Shown: positions 7,765 through 17,049, counted from the first letter of the stretch. The stretch: 64,000 nucleotides of DNA from Syntrophobotulus glycolicus DSM 8271 (GCF_000190635.1 NC_015172.1:1240001-1304000), one strand, 5' to 3'. Translations and numbers: made by a program. Notes: generated by a model from the letters alone, not told the origin.

Positions 7765-10317
7765 CTATTCGTTCTCCCGCAGCCGCTGCACCACACTATC
7801 CTTTGAGATACTTTTATACACCTGGATTGGCAGTACGCAGGCTAAAAGCAGCAGTATCGGAAAGCAGATGACAAGAGGTGCAAAGCTGAACTGATAGGTA
7901 TATGCGGCGCTGCCCTGAGTTACAGTATTGACGGCAAAGTAGCTGACCCCATAGCCCGCCGTTACAAAGACAAGCAGAGCCATCGCCATATAGTATATGC
8001 TTTCCAGTATAAGCATCTTTTTGCCTTGTTGGGCGGTCATGCCCACGCTCTGGAGCATGGCAAGTTCCTGCTTGCGAGAAAAAATATTGGTCATGGTGGT
8101 ATTGACGAAATTCAAGATACCGATTAGTAAAATCACAACGCACAGCGTAAAGCCAATGAGCGCAAACTGCTGGTTATCGTTTTTCATCTCGGCAATATAA
8201 TCGGCGCGGGAGCGAAAGTCCACCTTGGGATTATCAGCAAGCAGTAGCCCAATCTCTGTCTGGAGGCGGTCGACAGCAGATTCATCCGCTATGACTGTGG
8301 CCGACATGATATCGGGGTTTGCAAGGCTTTCAAACTCGGAGGACGGAAGATAGACGGAAAAGCCGGGCATTGAGATAAAATGCGCGCCTAAAGAGTTGAG
8401 CGCGCTATAATCCACCTTACCCATAACCTCATAGCTGCGTTTCTCTCCATTCTTATCGTCCAAGGACAATGTGACGGTGTCCCCGACCCGAACCATGCCC
8501 TCGCCGTCAAAGCCGAGCAGTACATAATTCCCGGACAAAAACTTCTCACGGTCAAATGTGCCTTCGACCATGTTTTCCTCCAGCTTATCCAGCCAATAGC
8601 TGTCAAAGCCGTAGACTTGCGCGTTTATGAAATTGCCGTAGGCGCTGAAATCCGTCTTTTCAATGATTTCCTCAACTTCCTGTTCCGTCAGAGAAGGCTT
8701 CTCTGCTAAAATCTTATTGCGCTGGAGATTGACTAAGCCGTCCTTAATATTTCCCTCTATGGGAGCAAAGCCGTTTGCATAGTAGACTTTGGCAACCTCC
8801 TGTACGCCGTCGAGCTCTTTCACATCAGACAGCAAATCCTTATTTAACGTATTGCTTGGCGTATAGGGTCTGGCAAAGCTGAAATAATCCGTGTCGGCAA
8901 TCAGAAAATCGCCGTTGATATGGCCTTGCAGAAACTTATTAACATCAAAGCTGCCCACCAGTGTGTAGACGGCATTAAACAGAATCAGCCCAAGTGACAG
9001 TGACGCGATGACCAGCGATGCTTTTTTTCTACTGCGAAAGATGTTGGACCAGGCCATGCGGGATATTTTCGCCCCGCCGCTGCCGCGTTTTGTCTTTTTT
9101 GCGGAGGCGGCGGCAAGTCCCGTATATCGTACCGCCTCCACGGGACTGACCCTGCCCGCTTTTTTCGCGGGGCCGTGACAGCTTATCAGCACCGTAACCA
9201 GCGCAAGCCCCGCCCCAAGCAGGAATATCCACGGATTTGGGGGCGCCGGCATGTAGTCGATGCTGAGAAAACCGAGCAGAACGGGAATCAGCAGGGTACC
9301 CAGCAGATAACCCAAAAGCAGGCCGACAGGGATACCGACCGCGCAGAGCAGCAACGCCTGAAAGTTGACGACGCGTCCAAGCTGCCGCCCAGTCGCGCCG
9401 ACGGTTTTCAGCAGGCCGTAAAACCTCACGTCGCGCATGACTGAAATGTAAAAGATATTGTAGATGAGAAGATAGCCGCTTACCAGAATAATGGCGATAA
9501 TGAGTGCCATTGCCGCGATGAGACCGCCGTCCGAGCTCGTTGTGTTGTAAGCGTCGTTAAAGAGAACGCCTGCGGCCTCGGCGTCAATTCCGGTATCCCG
9601 CAAGATGGTATCCATATTTTCTTCAAGTTCAGACAGCTTTCCGTCTATATTGGCGGTCAGCTTGGTTACGCCGTAATAACCGGCGCCCAGACGTGTTTGG
9701 GCCGGATTCACACCATTAAGCAGCTTGTCCGCCAGAGTGTCGGAGATATACAAAATTCCGTAGGGCTGGAGGTTCAAGTCACTGTCCCAAAATCCGCAGA
9801 CGGTAAAATCCATGCTGTAAGGCGTTCCGTCCACTTCAAAATCCAGATGTACGACTTGCCCGGGTTCCCTCGGCAGGTTCATTGCGTCCAGAATCCAGCT
9901 TGTCAGGGCAATTTCATTTTCCGCCTCGGGCAGCCGGCCTGTCGTTGGCTTGCTGAAAGTAAACTCGGCAAAATTCTCGTCAGCCGTGTGAATTTCGCCC
10001 TGCACTTGACGGAATACGCCTTCAGTCGTTATGGTAATCAACCTTGACAGGCCGTATTCCTTAATCAGCGGATGTTCGGCCACACGCTGCGCCTCGTCCT
10101 CAGTAAGATATTGAAAATCAACCTCGGTACTGCGTCCGTAGCTGTGTATCAGCATCTGCTGCATACCGTCGGAGAGGCTGATGCCGATGGTGAATACCGC
10201 CGTAATCAGAACGGTGGTAAGCACAATGGCAATCAGCGCAAAGATGTTCCGGCTTTTATTGGCCAGAAAACTTCGCTTGGAGAGATTTCTTATGACCGTT
10301 TGGTTGTTGTTTCTCAT
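7765..10317 (-). CDS. ABC transporter permease, FtsX-type, antimicrobial peptide family
   Basis: An 850-residue integral membrane protein with two FtsX-type modules: a membrane anchor near the N-terminus (NKSRNIFALIAIVLTTVL), a large extracytoplasmic domain, three helices around residues 260-400, then a second anchor, a second extracellular domain and three C-terminal helices (FALIGFTLCVVILLIGILNF onward). The start at 10317 follows GGAAGGGCGGTGA, five bases after the ATPase stop; an ATG 42 bases further upstream is inside the ATPase gene. It forms an exporter or peptide-sensing unit with the ATPase upstream and is probably controlled by the adjacent two-component system. Confidence 0.9.
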   Translation of the reverse strand: MRNNNQTVIRNLSKRSFLANKSRNIFALIAIVLTTVLITAVFTIGISLSDGMQQMLIHSYGRSTEVDFQYLTEDEAQRVAEHPLIKEYGLSRLITITTEGVFRQVQGEIHTADENFAEFTFSKPTTGRLPEAENEIALTSWILDAMNLPREPGQVVHLDFEVDGTPYSMDFTVCGFWDSDLNLQPYGILYISDTLADKLLNGVNPAQTRLGAGYYGVTKLTANIDGKLSELEENMDTILRDTGIDAEAAGVLFNDAYNTTSSDGGLIAAMALIIAIILVSGYLLIYNIFYISVMRDVRFYGLLKTVGATGRQLGRVVNFQALLLCAVGIPVGLLLGYLLGTLLIPVLLGFLSIDYMPAPPNPWIFLLGAGLALVTVLISCHGPAKKAGRVSPVEAVRYTGLAAASAKKTKRGSGGAKISRMAWSNIFRSRKKASLVIASLSLGLILFNAVYTLVGSFDVNKFLQGHINGDFLIADTDYFSFARPYTPSNTLNKDLLSDVKELDGVQEVAKVYYANGFAPIEGNIKDGLVNLQRNKILAEKPSLTEQEVEEIIEKTDFSAYGNFINAQVYGFDSYWLDKLEENMVEGTFDREKFLSGNYVLLGFDGEGMVRVGDTVTLSLDDKNGEKRSYEVMGKVDYSALNSLGAHFISMPGFSVYLPSSEFESLANPDIMSATVIADESAVDRLQTEIGLLLADNPKVDFRSRADYIAEMKNDNQQFALIGFTLCVVILLIGILNFVNTTMTNIFSRKQELAMLQSVGMTAQQGKKMLILESIYYMAMALLVFVTAGYGVSYFAVNTVTQGSAAYTYQFSFAPLVICFPILLLLACVLPIQVYKSISKDSVVQRLRENE

Positions 10318-10321
10318 ACCG

Positions 10322-10999
10322 TCACCGCCCTTCCACGGCGGCGATTTGTCCATCCTCAATCCGAATCACCCGGTCGGCAAGCTGGGCAATCTGTTCGTTG
10401 TGGGTAATCATCACCATAGTCTGATGGAACTTGGTAGAGGTCATTTTCAAAATGCCCAGAACGTCCTGGCTGGTTTTGCTGTCCAGATTGCCGGTAGGCT
10501 CGTCCGCAAGAAGAATGGACGGCTTTGTTGCAAGAGCGCGGGCGATGGCGACGCGCTGCTGCTGCCCGCCGGAAAGATTGTTCGGGAGATTATTTTTCTT
10601 CTCCGATAAGCCCAGGGTTTCAATAATGTTCTCCACGAAACCTTCGTCCACGGTGTTTCCGTCCAGCTCAATGGGCAGAACGATGTTTTCATAAACATTC
10701 AGAACGGGAACAAGGTTGTAATTCTGGAATACAAAGCCTACATTCCTGCGCCGGAAGATGGTGAGCTGTTCGTCCGTCATTCCCGAAATATCCTTGCCGC
10801 CGACAATCACCTTGCCGCTCGTCGGCGTGTCTAAGCCGCCCAGCATATGCAGGAGCGTACTTTTCCCCGAACCTGACGTACCGACGACGGCGACAAATTC
10901 ACCTTCCTGTATTTCCAAATCAACGCCATCCAATGCTTTGACGGTGTTGGAGTCTTTCCCGTAATATTTTTTTAAGGCTTCTGTTTTTAAAACCGACAT
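10322..10999 (-). CDS. ABC transporter ATP-binding protein (MacB/LolD/BceA type)
   Basis: A 225-residue ATPase with Walker [10 protein letters not shown], a Q-loop FQNYNLVP, signature [14 protein letters not shown], Walker B LLADEP and the switch histidine MITHN. The Q-loop and [11 protein letters not shown] spacing are typical of the MacB/LolD/BceA group, which pair with FtsX-type permeases. AAAGGAGGCATATCTC precedes the ATG. A TATACT -10 element and an upstream regulator-type dyad lie between this gene and the kinase gene, so it probably has its own regulated promoter. Confidence 0.93.
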   Translation of the reverse strand: MSVLKTEALKKYYGKDSNTVKALDGVDLEIQEGEFVAVVGTSGSGKSTLLHMLGGLDTPTSGKVIVGGKDISGMTDEQLTIFRRRNVGFVFQNYNLVPVLNVYENIVLPIELDGNTVDEGFVENIIETLGLSEKKNNLPNNLSGGQQQRVAIARALATKPSILLADEPTGNLDSKTSQDVLGILKMTSTKFHQTMVMITHNEQIAQLADRVIRIEDGQIAAVEGR

Positions 11000-11028
11000 G
11001 AGATATGCCTCCTTTCATCAATGATTTC

Positions 11029-11094
11029 AGTATAAACGGCAGTTCTTACAAGCCTCTAACAGAATCACATTTACTTCTTACAGTTTTGTAAGAA
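11029..11094 (-). promoter_or_regulatory. Bce-type response-regulator site and -10 element for the ABC genes
   Basis: TTCTTACA (11075-11082), GTTT, TGTAAGAA (11087-11094) is an 8-bp perfect dyad containing TTACA-N4-TGTAA, the consensus TNACA-N4-TGTAA described for BceR-like regulators of peptide-antibiotic ABC transporters. A further TTCTTACA half-site is at 11043-11050. On the minus strand TATACT (11034-11029) is a good -10, but the -35 region AGAGGC is poor, as expected for an activated promoter. The dyad overlaps the last codon of the kinase gene. Confidence 0.7.
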
Positions 11095-11988
11095 CATTGA
11101 GAATGTCGTATATTTCCCCGGCCTGGAATCCACAAGGATATAACCGCTCTGTTTTTGAAAAATCAAAGACGCCAAATAAAGCCCCAATCCGGCTCCGTCC
11201 ACATCCTTAGCGTTTCGTCCCCGATAAAACCGTTTGAAAATCGAGTTCCACTCATCGGGAGCAATGCCGATACCACAATCGGTAATGTTGATTTTGGTGT
11301 AGATAGGCAGGGCTTCCACGGACAGCTTGATTTCGCCGCCTGGCGGGGAGTATTTTATGGCGTTTTCCAGAATATTTGTGATTGCCTCGCCTGTCCATTT
11401 TCGGTCATGCAGCAACAGAGTATCCTCAAAATAAGCCGTCTGAATGGAAATGTTCCTCTTGGCCGCCGCGCCGTATACAGCGCTGATGCTGTCGGTAATG
11501 GTTTGTTTGATACCTGCGGGAACAGGAGACAATTCAATGGCTCCGACCTCCAGCCTTGACATTTTTACAAGGCTGTCCATCATCCATTGCAGCTTTTCCG
11601 TGCCCGTTTTAATGCGCGACAAAAATTCCTGCCGCTCGGGTTCGGTCGTTCGCCCTTCCAGCAGCAGGTCGGTATACATGGCGACACCGGATAAAGGTGT
11701 TTTCATCTGATGGGACATATCCGAAATAAAGCTTTGGATGATTTCCTTCTCCTGCGTAGTTTGCGAGATATCCAGCGTGTTCATTTGAATGATTTTTACG
11801 GCCTTGTGCGTCAGCTTGGAAAGCCGGCTGTCCGCCGCCGCTTCAAATGGAAGCTCTGCGTTTCTGGCCAGTACGCTGTCCAAAACCGCATCCATCGAAT
11901 CAAAAGCTTTTCTTACATAGCGATAGCTTAAAAGGACGGTCAGGCTGCATAAAATGACGGCAATAACAATCGTGACTGTAAGCGCCAT
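11071..11988 (-). CDS. sensor histidine kinase, intramembrane-sensing type
   Basis: A 305-residue kinase. Start at 11988 is preferred over an upstream in-frame ATG at 12009 because GGAGGGGTGTAGGG lies directly before it. There is a single clear membrane segment (residues 2-24) and no extracellular sensor domain. The phospho-acceptor is His93 in SDMSHQMKTPL, followed by the N box NILENAIKYSP, G1 DCGIGIA and G2 GAGLGLYLA. Kinases of this compact type usually sense through a partner ABC transporter, here the two genes downstream. It follows the response regulator by two bases. Confidence 0.9.
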   Translation of the reverse strand: MALTVTIVIAVILCSLTVLLSYRYVRKAFDSMDAVLDSVLARNAELPFEAAADSRLSKLTHKAVKIIQMNTLDISQTTQEKEIIQSFISDMSHQMKTPLSGVAMYTDLLLEGRTTEPERQEFLSRIKTGTEKLQWMMDSLVKMSRLEVGAIELSPVPAGIKQTITDSISAVYGAAAKRNISIQTAYFEDTLLLHDRKWTGEAITNILENAIKYSPPGGEIKLSVEALPIYTKINITDCGIGIAPDEWNSIFKRFYRGRNAKDVDGAGLGLYLASLIFQKQSGYILVDSRPGKYTTFSMFLQNCKK

Positions 11989-11990
11989 CC

Positions 11991-12674
11991 CTACACCCCT
12001 CCGTTCCAAATGTAGCCGATGCCGTGAATGGTCTTAATGGTCTGAGGATTTTTCGGGTCGTCCTCCAGCTTTGCCCGTAACCGGCTGATGTTGACAGGCA
12101 GGGTGTTTTCATCCACGAAATTTCCTTCGTTGTCCCATAGGAAGGATAATATCTGTTCCTTTGAAAGCACTTGCCCGGCATTTGTCATCAAAAAAGAAAG
12201 CAGTCTGTATTCCGTAGCGCTGATGGGGATTTCTTCTTCTTCCCCACGGAAAAACTTGCAGAGCTCGGCGTCCAGTTTGTATTTGCCGGAATGGATAATA
12301 TGGCGGCTTTCCGATTCCGTGCGGCGAAGCAGGGCTTCCACTCTTGCCCGGAGGACGGACAGGGAAAAGGGTTTGGTAATATAGTCATCGGCGCCGACCA
12401 AGAGGCCGGATACCTCGTCCGTTTCCAAATCACAGGCAGTCAGCATGATAATCGGGATGTTTGAATATGTCCTGATTTCTTTGCACAAGTCCATCCCACT
12501 CCCGTCCGGCAATCCCAAATCCAATATGATAAGGTCAATATTATGCTGTTCCAGCATCCGTTTCCCGTCCTGAATGCTGCCTGCTGAAACGGCGTCATAG
12601 CCATCCTTTTCAAAGGTAAACGCAATACCGCGGCTTAAATTCTCGTCATCTTCCAATATCAAAATCGTTTTCAT
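11991..12674 (-). CDS. OmpR-family response regulator
   Basis: A 227-residue regulator with a receiver domain (acidic pair Asp9/Asp10, phospho-acceptor Asp52 in IILDLGLPDG, conserved Lys in ITKPFS) and a winged-helix DNA-binding domain ending VDENTLPVNISRLRAKLE and IKTIHGIGYIWNGGV. Start follows GGAGGTTCCAT. Overlap with the upstream small HTH gene is ATGA. The nearby TTACA-N4-TGTAA dyad in front of the ABC ATPase is its most likely target. Confidence 0.93.
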   Translation of the reverse strand: MKTILILEDDENLSRGIAFTFEKDGYDAVSAGSIQDGKRMLEQHNIDLIILDLGLPDGSGMDLCKEIRTYSNIPIIMLTACDLETDEVSGLLVGADDYITKPFSLSVLRARVEALLRRTESESRHIIHSGKYKLDAELCKFFRGEEEEIPISATEYRLLSFLMTNAGQVLSKEQILSFLWDNEGNFVDENTLPVNISRLRAKLEDDPKNPQTIKTIHGIGYIWNGGV

Positions 12675-12865
12675 ATGGAACCTCCGTTGTTATCGTCACC
12701 TTGCTTCAAGCGCGGGTCTTTTGGCTTTGGGGCATCTTTGGGAATTGCCCAAACACGACTGAAGCGAATCGCACCAGTAATGCGGCTTTGTTCGCATAAT
12801 TGCTGAACCCGTCTGTTGGAAATGCCCCACTTTTCAGCAGCTTGTTGTGTAGAAATATAGTCCAT
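12671..12865 (-). CDS. small helix-turn-helix protein (excisionase/MerR-like fold)
   Basis: Sixty-four residues beginning YISTQQAAEKWGISNRRVQQ, a winged helix-turn-helix of the excisionase/DUF6462 type, followed by IPKDAPKPKDPR. AAGGAACCAATAGAT precedes the ATG. The gene is the first of the operon with the response regulator and kinase and overlaps the regulator by ATGA. Proteins of this family are often found in mobile elements, where they bind short repeats; here it may tune operon expression. Function is inferred from fold and position. Confidence 0.75.
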   Translation of the reverse strand: MDYISTQQAAEKWGISNRRVQQLCEQSRITGAIRFSRVWAIPKDAPKPKDPRLKQGDDNNGGSI

Positions 12866-12970
12866 ATCTATTGGTTCCTTTCCATTCTTGTATAGGAAAA
12901 ATCATATAATCAATTATAATTATATGCGCTTAAACGAATAGAAACAAGCGTAAGAAATAGTAATACCACA

Positions 12971-12998
12971 GGCATAACAAGCAATTGCTTGTTATGCC
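12971..12998. promoter_or_regulatory. 28-bp perfect palindrome
   Basis: GGCATAACAAGCAA and its exact complement meet at 12984/12985. It lies 106 bp upstream of the small HTH gene and is not followed by a T-tract on either strand. It may be an operator for that HTH protein. Confidence 0.5.
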
Positions 12999-13161
12999 CA
13001 AGCTTACATATTTCTCCTGATATAATTGTTTTTGTTCCAAAATATGTTATAACATTTGTAGTTTAATTCAGCTTTATATTGCGCAAAAGTGAACACTGCG
13101 AGCAAAGCGATTCAGCCAACCCCAATATATGTGATGGCAGCTATGCGAAGTGACTAAGTTA

Positions 13162-13188
13162 GCACCCTGCCAACGGTAGGGTGCTTTT
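13162..13188 (+). terminator. rho-independent terminator
   Basis: GCACCCT (13162-13168) pairs with AGGGTGC (13178-13184) and is followed by TTTT. No intact plus-strand gene precedes it, so it is probably left from a lost gene. Confidence 0.55.
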
Positions 13189-13202
13189 GCAGTTGGAAAC
13201 AT

Positions 13203-13370
13203 TTTAGGGTATCACGTTATTTTCATGCTCAGTAATTGCTTCCTTATGCACCCTGCGCGTTTGATGCCGGGTTATATCATCCTGCGCAATTGGTCTGTTC
13301 TGCTGATCCGGGCGCTCTTGCTCAATCGCCTGGATGAAGTTACCCCCCTCCGGATCATCTGAAAAGCAGA
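13203..13370 (-). other. unidentified open frame, possible C-terminal gene fragment
   Basis: A minus-strand frame stays open from inside the end of the TetR gene to a TAA at 13203 and reads DDPEGGNFIQAIEQERPDQQ and onward. The hydrophilic composition looks like real protein, but there is no start codon or ribosome binding site of its own. I do not recognise it. Confidence 0.2.
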
Positions 13371-13372
13371 AG

Positions 13373-14008
13373 TTAAATAGTATCGGGTTTGGGCGCTATA
13401 GCCGGAGCAAGAACGCCGGCGGAAAACAGAGGGCCGTGGAAAGACAAATTCATCAGGATCCTGGCCATCTGCTCGGGAGTTTCGCGCCGGCCTCTTTCCA
13501 GCCATTCCTGAATCATGCCGAAATGGGCGGCAGAGATGTAAGCGGTGAGATATTCACTGGGTACAAGTAAATTTTCTGTTTTAATAAATTTGGCGGATTG
13601 TTTCTCGAATAAATTTTTCCACATTACTTTTTTTATTTTGCTTTGTAAGGCGAAGTAGCCTTTGGTTTCAAAGACGACTTGCATCAAAGCGGCGTTGGCG
13701 TCAAAATAGTTAAACATTTTGATAATAATGGATGAAGGCAAGGGATTGTCTTTTAAACCTTCCGGCAGCAGCGTAATGAATTCCATCAGGATGCTTTCGA
13801 CGTCGCGGGTGATTTCTTCCAAAGTCTGATCGAGCAGGTCAAACTTATCTTGATAATGCAGATAAAAGGTGCCGCGATTAAGATTGGCTTTGGTCATAAG
13901 ATCTTTCACGGAGAGCGCCTCAAAGCCTTTTTCTTCAATCAACGAAATCAGAGCAGCACGGATGGCGGATTTGGTGCGCAGGATGCGCCGGTCGTCAGTT
14001 GAACTCAT
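13373..14008 (-). CDS. TetR-family regulator of the divergent ABC exporter
   Basis: A 211-residue repressor. The helix-turn-helix occupies about residues 33-52 (LSVKDLMTKANLNRGTFYLHY), and the C-terminal domain has the FETKGYF and AAHFGMIQEWLERG pattern of the TetR C-terminal family common in Firmicutes. The start is supported by GGAGGAGAGATCGGA. It is transcribed away from an ABC-2 exporter and shares a 165-bp intergenic region with it, the classic arrangement for a ligand-relieved repressor of a drug or lipid efflux pump. Confidence 0.88.
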   Translation of the reverse strand: MSSTDDRRILRTKSAIRAALISLIEEKGFEALSVKDLMTKANLNRGTFYLHYQDKFDLLDQTLEEITRDVESILMEFITLLPEGLKDNPLPSSIIIKMFNYFDANAALMQVVFETKGYFALQSKIKKVMWKNLFEKQSAKFIKTENLLVPSEYLTAYISAAHFGMIQEWLERGRRETPEQMARILMNLSFHGPLFSAGVLAPAIAPKPDTI

Positions 14009-14091
14009 TCCGATCTCTCCTCCAATAGTTTAAATAAAAAATGAACATTCAACCGGGATTTGTCCGGTAACACTCATACTGAGATGTTTTG

Positions 14092-14160
14092 TTTATTGAA
14101 GGCCATTCCTGATTTCATTATAATTGAGAAAGAAAAATAATCAACTCACTGTTCAATAAA
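14092..14160 (+). promoter_or_regulatory. promoter of the ABC exporter with flanking inverted repeats
   Basis: TTGAAG (14096-14101), a 17-bp spacer and TATAAT (14119-14124) form a near-consensus sigma-A promoter. TTTATTGAA (14092-14100) overlaps the -35 and its exact inverse TTCAATAAA lies at 14152-14160, 51 bp on. Two half-sites bracketing the promoter could bind the divergent TetR protein. Confidence 0.6.
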
Positions 14161-14173
14161 ATTAGGGCAAGGG

Positions 14174-14926
14174 GTGTCGGAGTTGACAAAAGCGAATTCC
14201 AACTGCATCGTCGTCCGCAAGGTAAATAAATTTTTCGGCAAGAAGCATATCCTAAAGGACATCGACCTCGAGATTCCCTACGGTCAAATCTACGGATTAC
14301 TTGGCCCTTCCGGCTGCGGCAAAACGACGATAGTCAAGATCATTGCCGGGATTCTGGAGGCAACCTCCGGGGAGGCCTATGTTTTGGAGCGGGTTATGCC
14401 CCAGCTGGAGTTGATGAATAAGGTCGGCTATATGGCGCAATCCGATGCCTTATATACTGCTTTGACCGCCGCTGAAAATCTCCGCTTTTTTGGCACAATA
14501 TATGGCCTTGGCAAGGCGGAAATCAAGAGGAGAACTGAGGAAGTCATGGCGTTGGTCAATCTTACAGATGATCTGAACAAGCCTGTACAGGCTTACTCCG
14601 GCGGGATGAAACGACGGCTTTCTCTGGCTATGGCGATTCTGCACAGCCCGCCGGTACTCGTGCTTGACGAACCGACAGTAGGGATCGATCCGCTCTTGAG
14701 GAAAAATATCTGGGCCGAATTAAATAAAATGGCCGAGAACGGCATTACCATCCTGGTCACCACCCATGTCATGGATGAAGCCGATAGATGCCATAACCTC
14801 GCCATGATGAGGAATGGCAGACTGATCGCCAAGGGGACTTCTCAGGAGCTGCAGGCTCAAATCGGCGTGAACAGTATTGAAGAAGCTTTTATTTATTATG
14901 GAGGTCAGCGAGATGATGAGGGTTAG
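14174..14926 (+). CDS. ABC transporter ATP-binding protein (drug-exporter type)
   Basis: A 250-residue ATPase from a GTG at 14174; a TTG at 14183 is an alternative since GGGGTGTCGGAG lies before it. Walker A GPSGCGKTT, signature YSGGMKRRLSLAMA, Walker B VLVLDEP and TTHVMDEADRC are all present, the last being typical of CcmA/YhiH-type drug ATPases. It overlaps the permease by 14 bases and belongs to a three-gene operon with the permease and a membrane-fusion lipoprotein. Confidence 0.92.
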   Translation: MSELTKANSNCIVVRKVNKFFGKKHILKDIDLEIPYGQIYGLLGPSGCGKTTIVKIIAGILEATSGEAYVLERVMPQLELMNKVGYMAQSDALYTALTAAENLRFFGTIYGLGKAEIKRRTEEVMALVNLTDDLNKPVQAYSGGMKRRLSLAMAILHSPPVLVLDEPTVGIDPLLRKNIWAELNKMAENGITILVTTHVMDEADRCHNLAMMRNGRLIAKGTSQELQAQIGVNSIEEAFIYYGGQRDDEG

Positions 14927-15932
14927 TGCTCTGGCTCTGCGCATCGTAACGCAACTCAAGAATGACCGCCGGACCCTGGCGATGATGCTGGCTGCGCCGA
15001 TTCTGCTGCTGTCTCTGGTGTACCTTATTCTGGGGGACAGTGTTCCGGTGGTAAAAGTGGCTGTCGTCAACGCTCCGGTCGAGTTGGAGGAGAGCCTGGA
15101 AGATCTCAATATCATGCCCCGGCGTTATGACGAGAACGGCGCCCGGAGAGCGCTGGAACAGGGAGAAGTCATCGCCAGCATTACAATTATCAGCGGCAAA
15201 TCCTATATCGAGGTGGACGGCAGTAATCCGACCAAAGCCAAAGTGGCTCTGGCGGGACTGGAGCAGGCCAAGATAGGGAGCATGTCTTCCCGGCCGGACT
15301 TAGCGTCTGAGGTCAGCTATATTTACGGCTACGAAGATTTGCCGACCTTCGATAATTTCGGGTCAACTTTGATCGGGTTTATCATCTTTTTCTTTGTGTT
15401 CCTGGTCTCTGGGATTTCTTTGCTGCAGGAGAGGACCTCGGGTACCTTGGAAAAAATGCTTTCGACTCCGATCCGGCGCTGGGAGATCGTCGTCGGTTAT
15501 GTTCTGGGCTTTGGCCTGTTCACCGTTTTGCAGTCCGTCCTGATCTCCTGGTTTTGCGTCTATATCCTTAACGTCATGATGGTCGGGCAGTTTGCCCTGA
15601 TCCTTCTGATTACTCTGTTCACAGCCGTGATTGCCCTGACGCTGGGGATGCTGATGTCCACCCTGGCCAACAACGAGTTTCAAATGATTCAGTTTGTCCC
15701 CTTGATCGTGATTCCCCAGGTATTCTTTTCCGGATTGTTCGATTTGCCGCCGGGCATGGAGATTTTTAAATGGATCATGCCCTTACATTATATTGCGGAT
15801 GCTCTGACCGAAGTAATGATCAGAGGAAAGGGAATCGTGACAATCTCTCTGGACCTGGCCGTCATTGTGGGATGCTCGGTAATCTTTATGATTTTAAATA
15901 CACTTCTTTTAAAAAAGTACCGTCGAATCTGA
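14913..15932 (+). CDS. ABC-2 family exporter permease
   Basis: A 339-residue permease with an N-terminal helix (about residues 25-42), an extracytoplasmic domain of about 130 residues, and five clustered helices in the second half, with the ABC-2 motif QERTSGTLEKMLSTPI between helices two and three. The start at 14913 follows TATGGAGGTCAGCGAG. This one-plus-five topology is that of YhhJ/YbhS-type drug exporters, which work with a membrane-fusion protein as found next. Confidence 0.92.
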   Translation: MMRVSALALRIVTQLKNDRRTLAMMLAAPILLLSLVYLILGDSVPVVKVAVVNAPVELEESLEDLNIMPRRYDENGARRALEQGEVIASITIISGKSYIEVDGSNPTKAKVALAGLEQAKIGSMSSRPDLASEVSYIYGYEDLPTFDNFGSTLIGFIIFFFVFLVSGISLLQERTSGTLEKMLSTPIRRWEIVVGYVLGFGLFTVLQSVLISWFCVYILNVMMVGQFALILLITLFTAVIALTLGMLMSTLANNEFQMIQFVPLIVIPQVFFSGLFDLPPGMEIFKWIMPLHYIADALTEVMIRGKGIVTISLDLAVIVGCSVIFMILNTLLLKKYRRI

Positions 15933-15955
15933 CTATTGGCGAGGAGGTAGTTCTG

Positions 15956-16948
15956 ATGAAAAAAATCTACATCTGTTTAGGAATAATTTTAATGATCCTG
16001 ACCCTTACGGGTTGTTCTTCATCTCAATTGGTTTTGGAAGGAATAACGGAGACGACGATTTATTCCCACTACAGCGAGGTTGAGGGAAAAATCACCGGGC
16101 TGCCGGTTGAACTTGGTCAGGAGATCAAGGCCGGCGATCCGATCGCCATAATCGACGACAGCAAAGAGCGGTATGCGTTGGAACAATTGCAGGAAGCCCT
16201 GGCCGGGAAACAGGCTGCTTTGGCGCTTTTGCAGCAAGGTGCAGAACCGGAAGAGCTTAAGCAGGTGCAAAACAGTGTCGAATTGGCCGGACTGGCTGAC
16301 GAGAAAGCCCAGGAAACAAAAGACCGCGCCCAGGAAGCTTATCATAACGCGCAGGCTTTATGGGAAAAGGGCGCCATTGCCCAGGCGGAGCTGGATACGG
16401 CAAAATATCAGGCGGACCTGGCGGAGAACGCCCTGAAGACGGCTTCTCTTCAACTGGATAATGCCAAGCAGGCCCTGGCCTTGATTCAGCAGGGAACTCC
16501 TCAGGAAAAGATCGACGCGGCGCAGGCCGAAGTGGCTGCCACTGAAATTCAAATTCGCCAAATTCAAGAGAATCTGGCGAAGTATAAGATTACGGCGCTC
16601 TATGACGGGACTGTAATCAGCCGGAATTATTTGATGGGAGACATCATCTCGCCAGGCTTCAGCATCGCGGATGTCGCCGCAAAGGAGGAAAGGCATCTGG
16701 TTGCCTATGTGCCGCGGGAGTATCTCTCATCGCTCAGTCACGGACAGGAAGTGGATGTCAGGTACGGGAATACAAATGATAAAGGAACCGTCAGTTTCAT
16801 TGACGTCAAGGCCAGCTATACGCCGAAAGAACTGCAGACCTCCGCCAATAAAAATAAAGAAAGCATGAAAATCAAAGTAAGCCTGGCAGCGGATACTCCT
16901 TTGAAAATAGGGGAAACGGCCGAAGTAATGATTGAAGGACGAGAATAA
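15956..16948 (+). CDS. HlyD-family membrane-fusion lipoprotein
   Basis: A 330-residue protein. The signal peptide ends in the lipobox LTGC, so the mature protein is a lipoprotein outside the membrane. A biotinyl-lipoyl-like half-motif (EGKITGLPVELGQEIKAGD) is followed by a long alpha-helical hairpin (about residues 70-200, rich in Gln and Ala), the second lipoyl half (YDGTVISRNYLMGDIISPG) and a beta-barrel domain. GAGGAGGTAG precedes the ATG. It should couple the ABC-2 exporter to transport across the envelope; in a Gram-positive cell its partner outside is unclear. Confidence 0.88.
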   Translation: MKKIYICLGIILMILTLTGCSSSQLVLEGITETTIYSHYSEVEGKITGLPVELGQEIKAGDPIAIIDDSKERYALEQLQEALAGKQAALALLQQGAEPEELKQVQNSVELAGLADEKAQETKDRAQEAYHNAQALWEKGAIAQAELDTAKYQADLAENALKTASLQLDNAKQALALIQQGTPQEKIDAAQAEVAATEIQIRQIQENLAKYKITALYDGTVISRNYLMGDIISPGFSIADVAAKEERHLVAYVPREYLSSLSHGQEVDVRYGNTNDKGTVSFIDVKASYTPKELQTSANKNKESMKIKVSLAADTPLKIGETAEVMIEGRE

Positions 16949-17049
16949 GCTACCCAATTATACCAATAGACTTCCTCAGGATGTCAGAGGAGACGTGGGC
17001 AGAGTTGAGGATCCAATAATTTATCAACGATCATCCATGTTGAAGCGGA

